Shown: positions 44,101 to 51,799, numbered from the stretch's first letter. The stretch is 64,000 bases of DNA from Nectonema munidae (GCA_030549495.1 JAUIRK010000170.1:72501-136500), one strand, 5' to 3'. Notes: generated by a model not told the origin, from the letters alone. Translations and numbers: made by a program.

Positions 44101-47100
44101 TATCAAATTGCATTGTTTTATAGCATTGATCTTACACTTCAATTTTCAAAAACATCGAATGATTTATTATCAGTTTTAGAGTGAAAAACACTTGCTTAAG
44201 AAGTAGCCATTTGGAGGCACATCAATAAATGATTATGGTAGAGTTTTCTTCCTCACTTCAAAACACCACTAAAAGTTTAGCTTTCTAACATTCTAATTCT
44301 AATTAATTCTTTATAATAACAATTAAAAATATAAGTTGTGGAATTTTTTATGGATCTTAGTGTGTTATAAAATTATAAGAATAAATTTTTTTGTTTGAGT
44401 GACATTGTAAGAAAATGTAGAATATCTTTTATTAGTATAACTGAGAAAGCCTATTATCGTAAACTTGAATAAGAATTCAAGCCGTTACTAGTTTTAAACT
44501 GAAAAAAGATAACTTGTGCATAATACACATGTCAAACTCAAGCTACATTGTTATTCTACGTTCTGTTTGGTTTATTTATCGTGCTTCTCCTTTTTTCCAC
44601 ATCATCACTTTTACTTTCACAAATGATTTACAGATAAGATTATTTAAAAGAGGTATTTTTCCCCTTTTCAACATTCTATTCTCTTGAAAAGGGGAAAGTA
44701 AAAAACAATGATTGTGATAATGAATGGTAGAGTAGTAATGTGTATTTGATGCTGCGAGAAGGATGTACAGAATCGCCTTAAAAACTCCCAAAGACATTAA
44801 TAGTACCATATGTTATCATTGTAAGCGTACAAAAATCTGAAGACAGTATAGAAGAGAGTTATACTAACTTAACATCATGAGATAGGCATGTGCCCAATTG
44901 AGTAATGGCGAATTTGAACTGGCGTAGATTTAGACAGCTTATAAATACTATTGAATTCAGCGTATATCAGATAACTCCATTGAAAACTGATAAATTATTA
45001 TATTCTTTGATAATATGTTTAATTGCTTGATTTTTTCATTTGAATCTATCATTAAATAACCTAAACACAAAAAAACTAAAATAACATAAACTTTTTGTGG
45101 ACATGTTACAATACAATATGGTGCTTATATCAAATAAGTAGTAAATTAAGGAAAAAAACACAAATTTAGCCATAATGCATAATTTTAAAAAGTGATTATA
45201 TATAAATTATTTATTTATTTATATTTTTTTGTAAATAGTCGCTTTATGGACTAATATTTATGGAAAAGACTACATTAGCCCTTTGATCAAGGAAACTTTA
45301 GCAGTTATCAATAGGCCATTCGGCATAGAAATCAATGAGTTATTAAGGTACTGCAAAGGGAGCGATTCTTTACCCGGACAAACGTCAAACTCACAAAAAC
45401 ACCCACGTTTGTACACACATGCAGATTCTTAGTAACGGGTTTGCAAATCTTTTAATATTAACAACAGGGTTTGGAAATCTATATATCCTATTTTATCTCT
45501 GTATTAATATCACTAGTTAATTTTTTGAGCATTTTTTAATTTAATTTTCTTTTAGCGACCCTCCCCAAGAATATAAACGCTGCTAAGTATTTGGAAGATG
45601 AGCCAAATTATGGAAGTGACAGAGGTCCCATCATTCCACAGCCAGTTCTAAAATCCTCTAACAGTAGAAAAGAGCTTGGGCAGAAAAATTCTACAAATTT
45701 CATCCATGAACTCACTCAAACCATTAATGATTCTTTAACTCGCTTTTCACACACCTCCAAAGATTTTCCCAACAATTCAGGTTTGTTCTTTGAAATCTCA
45801 CTTCTCATATTTATTCTCATCCAAGTTCACACTTTTCAGAGAATAATGTCTTTTTTAATTTTTTAGCCTAAAACGTTTCTTTCATAAATTAGATATTTTA
45901 TACAGAGCACATTATATTAATTTTAAGTTTGAGTTTTCTTGATATGAAACTTCTTGAATTAAAGTTGAATACTCAAGGGAAAAATGTAGATTTTGGTAAA
46001 ACGAAAAATCGATTGCGTGATCAAAATAATTGGAATGCAATTTTTGATATCAACTCTTTTAGCCAATTGGAAAGCATAAAATTTAAAAAAGTTATAATCA
46101 CTCTATGAGTGAAATATATATTTTAACTTCGCACTCATAAAATTTCCAATCAAAAAAATAAAAACATTAACATGAAAATTTTTATCACATATACGTTCTT
46201 TTAAATCCAGGTTTGTCTAGTCGGAATCTGAGTTTGGAGTCGTACATTTTGAGAAGGATTGGGAGTAGTAATAATTATTTCGACTCAGACTCCAAATTTA
46301 AAAATATTTATATTCATAATTTTTAGATTAAAAAATTTCCTAGCTTTCTATAGTGTCCAACTTTGCAAAAACGGGACATGTAAATTTTTTATCATTCTGT
46401 GATAACCTGGTGTTTTTGCAACTGATAAAAAAAGGTGAAAAATTAAATAAAATTGAAGAATGAACTTTTTTATTACACAAATACCTTGTAAAGGAACAAA
46501 GCTCAATTTATGAGTAGAAAGTTTTTCAAAAAATCTTTATACATATTACTTTTAAAAAAATATTTTAGGATAAATTTAGTTTTTTGGATGCAATTCTTTT
46601 GGTTTAGATAAAAAGTTTATCGACAATGATTTGAAATCCTTTCTGTAAACAAATACAAACCAATGTAACATTTTATTAAATTGTGTTTTAGATCAAAATA
46701 TTTAGATTTGCAAAATGCTTTATTTGTTGCAAATTGCGCGTAAGATTCAGTACATCTTTCATTGACAATCTAAAATCGACATTCCCAAAAAAATCTTAAA
46801 ATATCGTACATGTCATCACACTTTTAACAGTATAGTTATAGATTGAAAACTTACTAGTGAGTCGGTATTTTAGAGAATAAAACATTATTTTACAATAGCA
46901 GAATGAATAAAAAGTAATATATAGCTAAATGTATGCATACACCAAACAGAACAACTATAATATATATATTTGAGGTATGGTGAAAAATAATAATCAATAA
47001 TGCGCTTTGTAGGGCGGATACAATGTCCTTAAGGACCGCTTGGTATTACCCAATAAGAGAGAAGCTTTAACTTTATAACTGATGTTTTAACGCAATTTTA

Positions 47101-48996
47101 TACAACTTGAAGTTGGATAACTTTAGTCGGTCTTGCACAATTATAAATAGGTTGAGTCTGTATCGGAGTCAAAAATATCATTGAATGCTGCCCTATAGTG
47201 CAAAGAAGAAAGCATTTGTTGAGCGACTCAATTACGATAAAGCTAAAATGATCTGTATGTTCAATACTCTGTTCTATTTGCGATATTGACTGGCAGCTGT
47301 CAAGTGTGCAGATGCACTATCTTTTACTTTTACGTGGAGTTAAGAGAGTACGACAAGGATGACAGATATTTCGTAGGCAGCCACTACTGCTTTGAGTAGG
47401 TCTTAGGGACGAAGCCATACCACTAGCGCTGTTTTCAAGTCTTGTCAAAGAGCCCGAGAAGAAATAAATGCCGAACGCTCGTCAAAACAAAAACGTCTCG
47501 GCCTCTCGGCCGGGTGTTCCAGCATTTGCCGAGTTAAAGTCGCCTACTAAACTGTCTCATCTAATTGGAATAAAATCAAGCTTTTTCTTTGATCTTCTTG
47601 ATCTTGAAAATTCTAAGCTTACGTTGTTACCAGCAACTTGCTTATCACAAGTGTCATATCAGAATGCCCGTGATGTTGTTTGGCTTTATTTTAATAAAAT
47701 AAGCATTATTGTATGATTATATTTAGTGTGACATTTTTATGATTTTATGCATTGAAATTTGACTTAATCTTTTCTTTGCTCACTACAATCACCATGATGT
47801 AGGCAATGCTCAATATAATTTACTTTATACAAAATATCTTTTTTAAATGGAATGACATAAAGGGAAAATATGCAGGGAGCCAGAATTAATTTTAATTTTA
47901 GCTCACTTCTTTTCAAAAATTTATCTTGGCTGCACAAATTTTAATAACAACTTGTGTTTTTTGAAAGGAATATATTTTCAATGATAATTTTCCATTTAGA
48001 AAATTCTCAACCTTCACAGAATATCCAAATGCGAGACAATTCTTTCCCTACTCCTTCCAAATATCAATTCGGTAATGAGGTAAAAAAATTTTACACTAGT
48101 TTTAGCCTTATTTTTTCATAATTAGAAAAGCTAAATATTATCGATTAAATGTAAAAATATATTTTAGATTTAAGTAAAAAATTTGAAAATTATACAAAGC
48201 CTTTAAATTAACTTCACCGTTAGAAATGTTTCAGAAACAAATTTTAATTATAAGAGAACATCATTAAAAAGCTGATTAAAAATTTTTTTATATCATGTTT
48301 CACATTAATCCTTTTTTTTAATATTTAAAAGTAATTTTTAAATATCTCCACTTCATCTTAACCGATTTTAATTCTATTTAAATACTTCATAGTTTCTACT
48401 ATTTCTAAACAGAAAGAGAAAGTATTGATCAAAAACAACAACTTTAAGCTTTCTTTATTTTTATACGTTAGCAATATAATGATTCAACCATAAATGTTCA
48501 AGCATTAGAAAAAAGATAACTTCTTGCCCAGAGATAATTAACCTCTCTTTTTGATTTCTGTCTACCAGGACTTTTTTAATGTTTATTGTTACTGGAGGGC
48601 GTGACCTCTCACTATCCTATTGCATCACCCTTCTCTGATTAGAGAATATTGACTCAACTAAAAAGAAAATTAGTGTGTGTGTATTTATTTAATTAAAGTA
48701 TAGTCTACTTTCAATATAGAATATATTTTTTGATTTTTAAGAAACCTTTTGGAAAAACTCCAAGATATAAATCAACACATTGTGCAAACTCTCAAATGAA
48801 TGAAAAATTCAAGGATATCAGAAATAGAGAGAGAGGAGAAACATTTTGCGCGTTGATGAAAGCTAAAAGCCCTAAAAGGAAGCCAATCCTATTTAACCCG
48901 CATATCAACATTTTTGCGCGCCAAAACCTCTTTTCTCAGGAGCCGTTACTTTCATCGCCAAGCTCCTTCCACAACATTCAAGAAATGCGCTTCTAG
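17198..48996 (+). CDS. USP53/USP54 (echinus)-like inactive ubiquitin-specific protease, 14 exons
   Basis: Exons: 17259-17422, 19969-20217, 22409-22723, 25082-25240, 28585-28743, 32485-32605, 34245-34733, 38725-39270, 40481-40588, 41443-41569, 43406-43488, 45556-45780, 48000-48079, 48742-48996. All have AG/GT borders and the phases join into one open frame of about 1025 residues ending at TAG. The start is uncertain: an in-frame ATG at 17198 gives 1046 residues, while a good AG at 17257-17258 suggests an upstream exon. Residues 1-388 form a USP domain close to vertebrate USP53/54 (LWHVDVFRRSFR, SCFYCLLKSVFTQFQ, NMAGM, SDWDDV). The Cys box has Asn at residue 47 and the His box Ile at 325, so catalysis is not expected. 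C184/C186 and C241/C244 remain as a zinc ribbon. Residues 389-733 are Ser/Lys-rich and disordered, 734-811 a helical MIT-like segment as in USP54, and the tail is low complexity. In flies the family member echinus acts in pupal retinal patterning; a scaffold role here is inference. Confidence 0.85.
17259..17422 (+). CDS. USP-like gene, exon 1 (Cys-box exon, catalytic Cys replaced)
   Basis: Acceptor attttcag at 17251-17258 and donor GTTAAT after CAG; it ends in phase 0. It encodes an acidic lead (EIAEEEEVNFRG, then HENSQQEEGEFISED) and then NATSNALNLVIQ. This aligns with the USP53/54 Cys box NSCFLNSAVQ, with Asn in the Cys position and the Q at +7 kept. If no upstream exon exists, translation could begin at ATG 17198 in the same frame. 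Confidence 0.75.
18068..18415. other. GC-richer island in intron 1, unexplained
   Basis: This patch is clearly less AT-rich than the intron around it. The + strand frame from about 18089 reads an acidic run (EVYDSEDDGVEEVQNDD) that stops before 18230, and the - strand is open throughout but His-rich and has no family signature. A transposon fragment or a lost exon is possible. I do not assign a gene. Confidence 0.3.
18735..18885 (+). mobile_element. tRNA-derived SINE, family A, diverged copy
   Basis: Matches the family-A copy at 20825 over the central and 3' parts: gacttcgatgcc (B-box region), cctttttgcacatagttcgg, then ctcaatgaaaacaacccctc and gttacctttacttct. The 5' head is degraded. Confidence 0.5.
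19208..19275 (-). mobile_element. SINE family B fragment
   Basis: tttgcatccaagggaacaat, then attctttcaaaactgg, corresponds in reverse to the 3' block of the family-B SINE (attcttccattggatgcg). Only the distal end is left. Confidence 0.35.
19969..20217 (+). CDS. USP-like gene, exon 2
   Basis: Acceptor cattttag and donor GTAAGC; 83 codons, phase 0 to 0. It opens with ILWHVDVFRRSFRAQ, nearly the vertebrate USP54 sequence that follows the Cys box, then CSKSGESCFYCLLKSVFTQF, matching the USP53/54 CxxxxxCIFCALK block with its cysteines (residues 75, 82, 85). It ends in GDDQVTCIEKNF, the counterpart of the DDAAECFENML helix. This is among the clearest parts of the homology. Confidence 0.85.
20825..20965 (+). 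mobile_element. tRNA-derived SINE, family A, best forward copy
   Basis: Head gggggcgtgagtaaggttgg, B-box-like ggcttcgatcc at 20877-20887, then cacatcaagcctactttcct, attcgatacaagcggcgcaa, and a 3' block ttgatgaaaacaccccacgg plus acctttaca. It lies in intron 2. Reverse copies are at 33563-33692 and 42326-42455. Confidence 0.75.
20970..22408. other. Intron 2 remainder
   Basis: AT-rich intron sequence between the SINE and exon 3. Short open frames at 20978-21184 and 21200-21385 show no coding signature. Confidence 0.5.
22409..22723 (+). CDS. USP-like gene, exon 3 (first zinc-ribbon half)
   Basis: Acceptor atttcttag, donor GTAAGTG; 105 codons, phase 0 to 0. SCHSCCFIHKKFFTQLSMLI then KCECGYETS matches the USP53/54 segment HQKFAMTLYEQCVCRSCGA. 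C184 and C186 supply half a zinc ribbon, and the exon ends in IPCP, whose Cys starts the second CxxC. The family's following variable segment is shorter here. Confidence 0.8.
22724..25081. other. Intron 3, no other feature seen
   Basis: About 2.4 kb of AT-rich intron. I found no transposon termini or convincing coding sequence. Confidence 0.5.
25082..25240 (+). CDS. USP-like gene, exon 4 (second zinc-ribbon half)
   Basis: Acceptor tactttttag, donor GTAATA; 53 codons, phase 0 to 0. NCFKTKCKVTYVAEHLPNFI completes the CPNC knuckle and matches CGQKIKIRRVLMNCPEIV of USP53/54; LLKLDNFQQIF takes the place of the family's TIGLVWDSEH strand. Confidence 0.8.
25241..26450. other. Intron 4, first part, nothing supported
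   Basis: AT-rich. A weakly tRNA-like stretch near 26270-26320 (ctaattggctagagtgtggg, ggaatcgatatt) may be a worn SINE but cannot be placed in family A or B. Confidence 0.35.
26451..26640 (-). pseudogene. hAT transposase fragment (C-terminal dimerisation domain)
   Basis: The - strand reads FPIIRLMNIPTSSASNEGNF followed by SIAGITL...LNPKTVDSLLFLH. This matches the hAT C-terminal signature (IPxTSAxSExxFSxAG...LxPxxVxxLLFL). Only this domain remains. The usual WW/FP lead-in is reduced to KSRFP and there is no catalytic region nearby. It lies antisense inside intron 4 of the USP-like gene. Confidence 0.8.
26660..27862. other. Intron 4, middle part, nothing supported
   Basis: AT-rich intron sequence without a supported feature. 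Confidence 0.45.
27871..28349. mobile_element. hAT-type non-autonomous element
   Basis: Starts cagtaacgtagccac. The flanking 8-mers are tgtacatc (27863-27870) and tgtgcatc (28350-28357), 7 of 8 identical. Inner ends carry opposed blocks ggggcact (27913) and agtgcccc (28335) with GC-rich gaggggcca near both ends. Terminal inverted repeats are weak, so this is an old copy. The interior is AT-rich and non-coding. Confidence 0.5.
28439..28450. repeat. C12 homopolymer
   Basis: Twelve consecutive C just before a small GC-rich patch (28488-28540) upstream of exon 5. The patch itself is unexplained. Confidence 0.9.
28585..28743 (+). CDS. USP-like gene, exon 5 (His-box exon, catalytic His replaced)
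   Basis: Acceptor ttttaaatag, donor GTATCT; 53 codons, phase 0 to 0. LFTRKRVEDNEGDEVHFLNM then AGMITISHGIFGAYIFHSKF matches USP54 [32 protein letters not shown]. The His-box His aligns with Ile325; a His two residues earlier (323) is out of register. WIHFDSSKVEK matches WMYFDDAHVKE, keeping the Asp at 342. Confidence 0.85.
28744..30519. other. Intron 5, first part
   Basis: AT-rich intron. A T16 run lies near 28840. A tRNA-like piece near 30400-30465 (tgcaagtggtaacatctgaa) may be a degraded SINE. No other feature. Confidence 0.4.
30520..31718 (+). mobile_element. 5'-truncated CR1/L2-group LINE (copy C) with (TTATG)n tail
   Basis: The reverse transcriptase region begins at VLYLDLQKSFDRIPHNRL and continues through SGIPQGSLIGPLFFTIFIND, FTDDIKLF (the usual FADD/YADD box reads FTDD), LGLIIDSKLNF, the thumb block MITIFNIVKKNMIIKE, and DWNSLPSEVVNSTT near the C terminus. 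Frame changes near 30910 and 31200 and a stop near 31475 break it. After the final stop (about 31650) comes a small hairpin (aggc atta gcct, 31673-31684), then aataaatatg and a (TTATG)n tail. It lacks endonuclease and ORF1. It lies in intron 5 in the sense orientation. Confidence 0.85.
32033..32090. repeat. Dispersed repeat fragment shared with 11480-11560
   Basis: aatcgtctgcgttt, then agatatcgtctgatt and gggttaat occur in the same order inside the possible MITE at 11337-11605. This copy lacks recognisable ends. Confidence 0.45.
32485..32605 (+). CDS. USP-like gene, exon 6 (end of USP domain)
   Basis: Acceptor tttaatag, donor GTAAAA; 40 codons plus one base (phase 0 to 1). IGSDWDDVLDDVFSKGKSPV then YFLYAKTGESD matches IGPKWKDVVTKCI...QPLLLLYADPQG of USP54, the last strand and helix of the catalytic fold. 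Confidence 0.85.
32785..33296 (+). mobile_element. LINE fragment (copy D), heavily decayed
   Basis: Pieces of the RT thumb and C-terminal region in shifted frames: ECSHLQIGSKN, FISDLGVTIDKTLRVEPHF, then WNRIINDWNSLPKHVFDSPL, the LINE C-terminal block. A palindrome (agct tatatt agct, 33257-33270) precedes a short (TTATG) tail at about 33281-33296. It is the same lineage as copies A-C but older. It lies in intron 6. Confidence 0.7.
33563..33692 (-). mobile_element. tRNA-derived SINE, family A, reverse copy
   Basis: On the - strand it has a B-box ggttcgattcc (positions 33657-33667), then catcaagcctgctttcctca, gatacaagcggcgcattgtg, ccttctcgatgaaaacaccc and cggggtacc. This B-box is the best preserved of the family. 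Confidence 0.75.
34245..34733 (+). CDS. USP-like gene, exon 7 (Lys/Ser-rich linker)
   Basis: Acceptor tgattcag, donor GTATTT, phase 1 to 1. The 162 whole codons are Lys/Ser-rich and probably disordered: MKTLSFLKKINKKKTKLEKN, KPNLLLRRKSFSVIKKIQSF, VKDYSDDSLKNK, CCDDDSQSSPGTKS. The basic runs could serve as nuclear or membrane-targeting signals. It is placed in the gene because its split codon (G|GA) joins exon 6 in frame. Long disordered regions after the USP domain are normal in USP54. Confidence 0.7.
34846..34945 (+). mobile_element. SINE family B, diverged copy
   Basis: tagcctaatagtgg (A-box region), aacagggttttgaccaag, ctggattcaatcgttgatcg and tgacgtattatg follow the order of the family-B copy at 14988. 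Heavily mutated. Confidence 0.45.
34950..38724. other. Intron 7, includes an unexplained less AT-rich stretch
   Basis: Mostly AT-rich intron. Between about 37370 and 38000 composition is more balanced and + frames give coding-like scraps (LDHSIIWVLRDRRHK; KRDVYLRYMSARSPSMNRLD) that I cannot place; an old transposon is likely. An open frame at 35582-35770 has no usable splice site. 38200-38700 is pyrimidine-rich and could hide an alternative promoter for exon 8, but nothing proves it. Confidence 0.35.
38725..39270 (+). CDS. USP-like gene, exon 8 (Ser-rich acidic linker)
   Basis: Likely acceptor after the pyrimidine-rich stretch ending tattcgaag, with a second in-frame AG at 38753-38754; donor GTAATT; phase 1 to 1. 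It encodes a hydrophilic, probably disordered stretch: KSVQSIKSVASKNAKDLKVG, FPRVEDEEDSGILNNNSEQE, SNLSSDCSQLSSLSSLEKLP, WQSDFSNSSTQYQSSFLQEK. Placement rests on the matching phase with exons 7 and 9 and on length. The 5' border is the least certain in the gene after exon 1. Confidence 0.7.
39508..39527. repeat. C20 homopolymer
   Basis: Twenty consecutive C in intron 8. Confidence 0.9.
39696..39988. mobile_element. Short hAT-type non-autonomous element
   Basis: Left end cagttccggattaac; right end gagccggcactg, whose inverse starts cagtgccggctc, the common hAT terminal pattern. Flanking 8-mers gataagag and tgcaagag agree at the last five positions. ctacaggccc near the left end and again near the right end marks GC-rich subterminal blocks. 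Non-coding, in intron 8. Confidence 0.5.
40481..40588 (+). CDS. USP-like gene, exon 9 (helical MIT-like segment, first part)
   Basis: Acceptor ctttttctag, donor GTAATT; phase 1 to 1. AYERINEMCLLSLNLLKQTE then DNQNEAIVLCCEAI corresponds to the conserved C-terminal helices of USP54 (AESVFEESLHLEQKGD..AALALCNEAIS). Finding this segment far from the USP domain confirms that the exons belong to one USP53/54-type gene. Confidence 0.8.
41443..41569 (+). CDS. USP-like gene, exon 10 (helical segment, second part)
   Basis: Acceptor tactctag, donor GTAAAA; phase 1 to 2. YARSAMSDSYAKPEQLTQAR then KLYNFAIFQLKQRHERM matches the second helix pair in USP54 (KLRLALHG...KKLQISIRKARSLQDRM). Confidence 0.8.
42326..42455 (-). 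mobile_element. tRNA-derived SINE, family A, reverse copy
   Basis: On the - strand: atgggggcgcgagtaaggtt head, B-box ggttcgatccc (42389-42399), gcattaagcctcctttttca, agttcgataaagatgcgcaa, gtgacttctcgg. It confirms the gggggcg(c/t)gagtaagg head of the family. It lies in intron 10. Confidence 0.75.
43406..43488 (+). CDS. USP-like gene, exon 11
   Basis: Acceptor tccatttaag, donor GTAAAA; phase 2 to 1, both matching the neighbours. Encodes NTRKSFKVLSRDNGRSEENF followed by SSDPSPY, a low-complexity linker. Support is mainly phase and splice sites. Confidence 0.65.
43489..45238. other. Intron 11, first part
   Basis: AT-rich with no supported feature. A - strand open frame at 44576-44809 shows no family signature. 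Confidence 0.45.
45239..45347 (+). other. Candidate frame-changing cassette exon
   Basis: It has acceptor gtaaatag and donor GTACTG and reads from the phase of exon 11 as ALWTNIYGKDYISPLIKETL then AVINRPFGIEINELL. Its 109 bases change the frame, so inclusion would bring a stop ten codons into exon 12, whereas exon 11 joins exon 12 cleanly without it. It may be an alternative, regulated exon or chance. Without the donor the frame stays open to a TAG near 45431, so a short terminal exon is also possible. Confidence 0.3.
45556..45780 (+). CDS. USP-like gene, exon 12
   Basis: Acceptor tttcttttag, donor GTTTGT; phase 1 to 1, joining exon 11 directly. Encodes TLPKNINAAKYLEDEPNYGS, RGPIIPQPVLKSSNSRKELG and FIHELTQTINDSLTRFSHTS, hydrophilic tail sequence with a short possible helix at the end. 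Confidence 0.7.
45781..46984. other. Intron 12, first part
   Basis: AT-rich with no supported feature. Confidence 0.45.
46985..47716 (+). pseudogene. GC-richer repetitive-looking segment with coding remnant, unclassified
   Basis: Base composition rises sharply from cgctttgtagggcgg (47000) to about 47700. At 47468-47716 the + strand reads SHLIGIKSSFFFDLLDLENS then KLTLLPATCL, faintly like a repetitive protein motif I recall (GPxSxxxFDLLxxxxxWLxxPP) but cannot name. No splice sites tie it to the host gene. A decayed transposable element in intron 12 is the likeliest reading. Confidence 0.35.
48000..48079 (+). CDS. USP-like gene, exon 13
   Basis: Acceptor ttccatttag, donor GTAAAA; phase 1 to 0. 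Encodes NSQPSQNIQMRDNSFPTPSK then YQFGNE. A second GT eight bases earlier would give the wrong phase for exon 14, so the later donor is chosen. Confidence 0.65.
48742..48996 (+). CDS. USP-like gene, exon 14 (terminal, stop TAG)
   Basis: Acceptor gatttttaag; phase 0, 84 codons and TAG. Encodes a basic tail: KPFGKTPRYKSTHCANSQMN, CALMKAKSPKRKPILFNPHI, LLSSPSSFHNIQEMRF. Composition is coding-like against very AT-rich flanks, and a poly(A) signal follows 120 bp downstream. Confidence 0.75.
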   Translation, partial: KPFGKTPRYKSTHCANSQMNEKFKDIRNRERGETFCALMKAKSPKRKPILFNPHINIFARQNLFSQEPLLSSPSSFHNIQEMRF

Positions 48997-49115
48997 CGCC
49001 TATCTTCTTTAAAAACGAAAGTTATGCTTGCATCTACTCCATACTTTTATGTTTATTCATTTTGTTTGTTGTCATTTTCTAAATTCGGAATCCACACATA
49101 TATATATATATACAA

Positions 49116-49121
49116 AATAAA
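49116..49121 (+). promoter_or_regulatory. Poly(A) signal AATAAA for the USP-like gene
   Basis: AATAAA lies 120 bp after the exon 14 stop, following a short TA repeat and followed by T/GT-rich sequence. Confidence 0.55.
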
Positions 49122-49870
49122 TTTATTTATCTGTTCATTCCCCAATTTTTGGTTTCATTTAAAATTAGCTACATAAAGACAACTTATAATAATTGTTCTA
49201 TTAAAATAATTTAAAGATTATTTAATCTTGTTTGTAGATTTCTTTAAGACAAGACTTTATTTATCAATGAATATGTATATTAAAAAAATAATAATAATTT
49301 ATATATTGGTTATTTTGACTCCAAAACAGTTGGGTTTCAAAGGTTTAACAAGACCGCAAGAAAGAAATCTAACTTTTAGAAATCTATCAAATTTAACTAA
49401 ATTAGTTTTTCAACAAAAAGAAGCAGTCAAGATCAGTCGAAGTCAGATTGTATAGTGGTAAAGCTTTCATCTGTCCAAAGTTTATCCTTCTACAGAAAAT
49501 TAATCCAAAATTAAGGTAAATTAGAACAACGCAAATGATTCTAAGAAGATTGTTTTAAATATCATTTTGAACCAACTTCTTGAACTTTAGCGACGGTAGT
49601 TTATATAAGCAAGAATGATAACTACTTAAATTTTTTAAAATAAACAAAAACGAAAATCACAAAATATTTTAGCCAACTTTTTTTTTAAATTAAACTTCAA
49701 GCAGTTGAAAATATTCACTTAGTCTGATGTTGGAAACTTTACCCTCAATAGTGAATAATTGTTTGAAGAAAGGTTGTCAAAAACCAAGTGTATGACTGAG
49801 AATAAAAAGAAATTTTATCGTTGAAGAAATGATCACAAGATAAATGGTAGGCAAGCATATGTTGATAACG
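49122..49870. other. No gene seen (49122-49870)
   Basis: AT-rich. gattgtatagtggtaaagct at 49446 resembles an A-box region and may be a worn family-B SINE. Confidence 0.35.
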
Positions 49871-49875
49871 TTCTG

Positions 49876-50139
49876 CTAATGTTTTAATAACGTTCTTATA
49901 ATTCTTTGTTCTACAAAAAATATGCTTAAAATAGTATTGCCTGGCTTCAGCCTATTGTTTGTAAATGAACAAGACGACCAAATATATAAATTTGCCATGG
50001 ATAATATAGCAAGAAATATTGATTGTTCTAACAAATCTTTGATAAGCTGCACATGAGCTAGGTCTAAGTGAGGCGAAGAAATACGAAACTCCATTAATTC
50101 CAAAAATGTTTGCCATACTTTGAATTTTCCAATATCAAA
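49876..50139 (-). pseudogene. Unrecognised - strand coding-like frame
   Basis: 88 residues without a stop, including FDIGKFKVWQTFLELMEFRI, SSPHLDLAHVQLIKDLLEQS and ILSMANLYIW. The regular amphipathic pattern is more protein-like than neighbouring frames. Further upstream on the same strand (about 50560-50830), other scraps such as NQVLYHFLAFLNQESHVNDQ suggest a longer decayed gene or element. I do not recognise the family. Confidence 0.35.
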
Positions 50140-50449
50140 TCACCTATCATCCGATATAAAAATTTTATAAATGACCAAATCTATGAAACAGTTTGTCTTA
50201 CTTTTAAAGTAGAAAAATTTGCGCGGTTTATTTTAAAGATCTATTGCCTTAAATTTAAAGCTAGAAATTCTTTCTTTAAGTATTTTAAGAGTCAAAACAT
50301 TATTCTTTACGTATTTCTGAAAGATAAATTCTTACAAATGACACACTCAAGGAGGTATGGCAAATATAGGATTGCATACTTAAATTGGTTAATGAAGAGT
50401 CAAACTTAACACCATTATAGATCGAACATCTACTTGTGCTTTGTGTTTC

Positions 50450-51640
50450 AAATAAAAAAAAAGAATTAGTTGCGTAGAATGAAGTTTAGCTCTTTGACAA
50501 TGTTCTAAGTTTCAACTACAATATACATCACGCCAATTATGACTTTTAAAACTTTATTTCCTATCGAATCTGTGAGCGAAAAAGGATCATTTTGCTATTT
50601 TCATTAGGAGATTAGTCCCTAATGCACACAAGTTATATTCTATAGAAGCCGGGGAATTGAAACTGACATAGTTTTTGAATTTAACATCAGGATTGATATA
50701 AGAAATGGAGCTTTAAATACTTGAGCCTTGATTAATAACGCAAGATACTACTTCTTGATCATTTACATGACTTTCCTGATTTAGAAAAGCAAGAAAATGA
50801 TAAAGAACTTGGTTATTCAAACCAATGCATTCTAAAATCTATTGATTATGTCTCATATTGAAGCTGAATGAATAAACTTGCTTTCTCACAAATTCAAAAG
50901 AATATATCAACTTTCCTTTCAATTTGACTACTATTATTCGTACTATTCTTATCCTGAAAGAGGTGACTTAATATTTGATTATTGTAGTTAGAACCATTTG
51001 AACTAAAATTATCCAATTGTTGATTCCTCCTTTATTTTTGTGCTTTGTTCTAAAGTGTCATCCAAACGAGTCCACATTAGTCCAATCTCTTTCATTTTCA
51101 GTGAATGGACATCTTAGCAAAAAATTATCTTAGTTTTGATGAGTATACTTAATATGTATCGAGAGTCTCGAAAAAGGTCTAGTTTTATATCAACAAAATG
51201 AGTGCTTAGACAGATCTATTCTTTATAAATTAATAAAAATTATTTCTATAAATATATTTTAGAAGTGTAATCTAATTTTTTTCTTGACTTCAATCTTGAA
51301 CTTTTTAGGCCAACACAAAACTAAATATACTGGAATATAGAAAATAACATTATTGGTAGATTAAAACATTATTTTTTTAATGAAAAAGTCCTAATTTCTA
51401 TATAAAGAGCAAAAAAATGGCCAATTTAAAATTTAATCCAATGTCGACTATATAGTCATTGTAAACTTTAAAAAACTCAAATTTACATAATCAACATACA
51501 CTAAATGCTTTTACCATGTTAAAAATCAAAATGATCCCTTAGTTTTATAACTTAAAATGAATAAATTTGAATAAGGCTCATTCCATGCTATAAATTTTCG
51601 AAAAAATAGTGCAAACTTAGTTTAAATAGGATGATTGGTT
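50450..51640. other. No confident gene (50450-51640)
   Basis: AT-rich, with the - strand coding scraps near 50560-50830 mentioned for the preceding frame and nothing else. Confidence 0.35.
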
Positions 51641-51649
51641 GATTTTTTA

Positions 51650-51790
51650 CATCAAAGCACTTGCAGCCGTTAGACTTGAGGATGGTTAATCATAGTTCTC
51701 TTAGTTTTTAAGAATTGGGAGCCTTGTGGATCGAACCGCTAACTTTCAATCGATAAAAGAAGGTCTAATTTTCGCTCCAGCATGAAGCCT
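51650..51790 (-). mobile_element. tRNA-derived SINE-like sequence
   Basis: On the - strand gcggttcgatccacaaggct carries a good B-box (51728-51737), with an upstream gcttcatgctggagcg head. It is not alignable to family A or B by eye, so it may be a third family. Confidence 0.4.
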
Positions 51791-51799
51791 TCTTTGTTC

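Noticed and set aside
48072-48073. Earlier donor in exon 13
   Set aside because: Using it would leave phase 1, which does not match exon 14; the donor eight bases later does.
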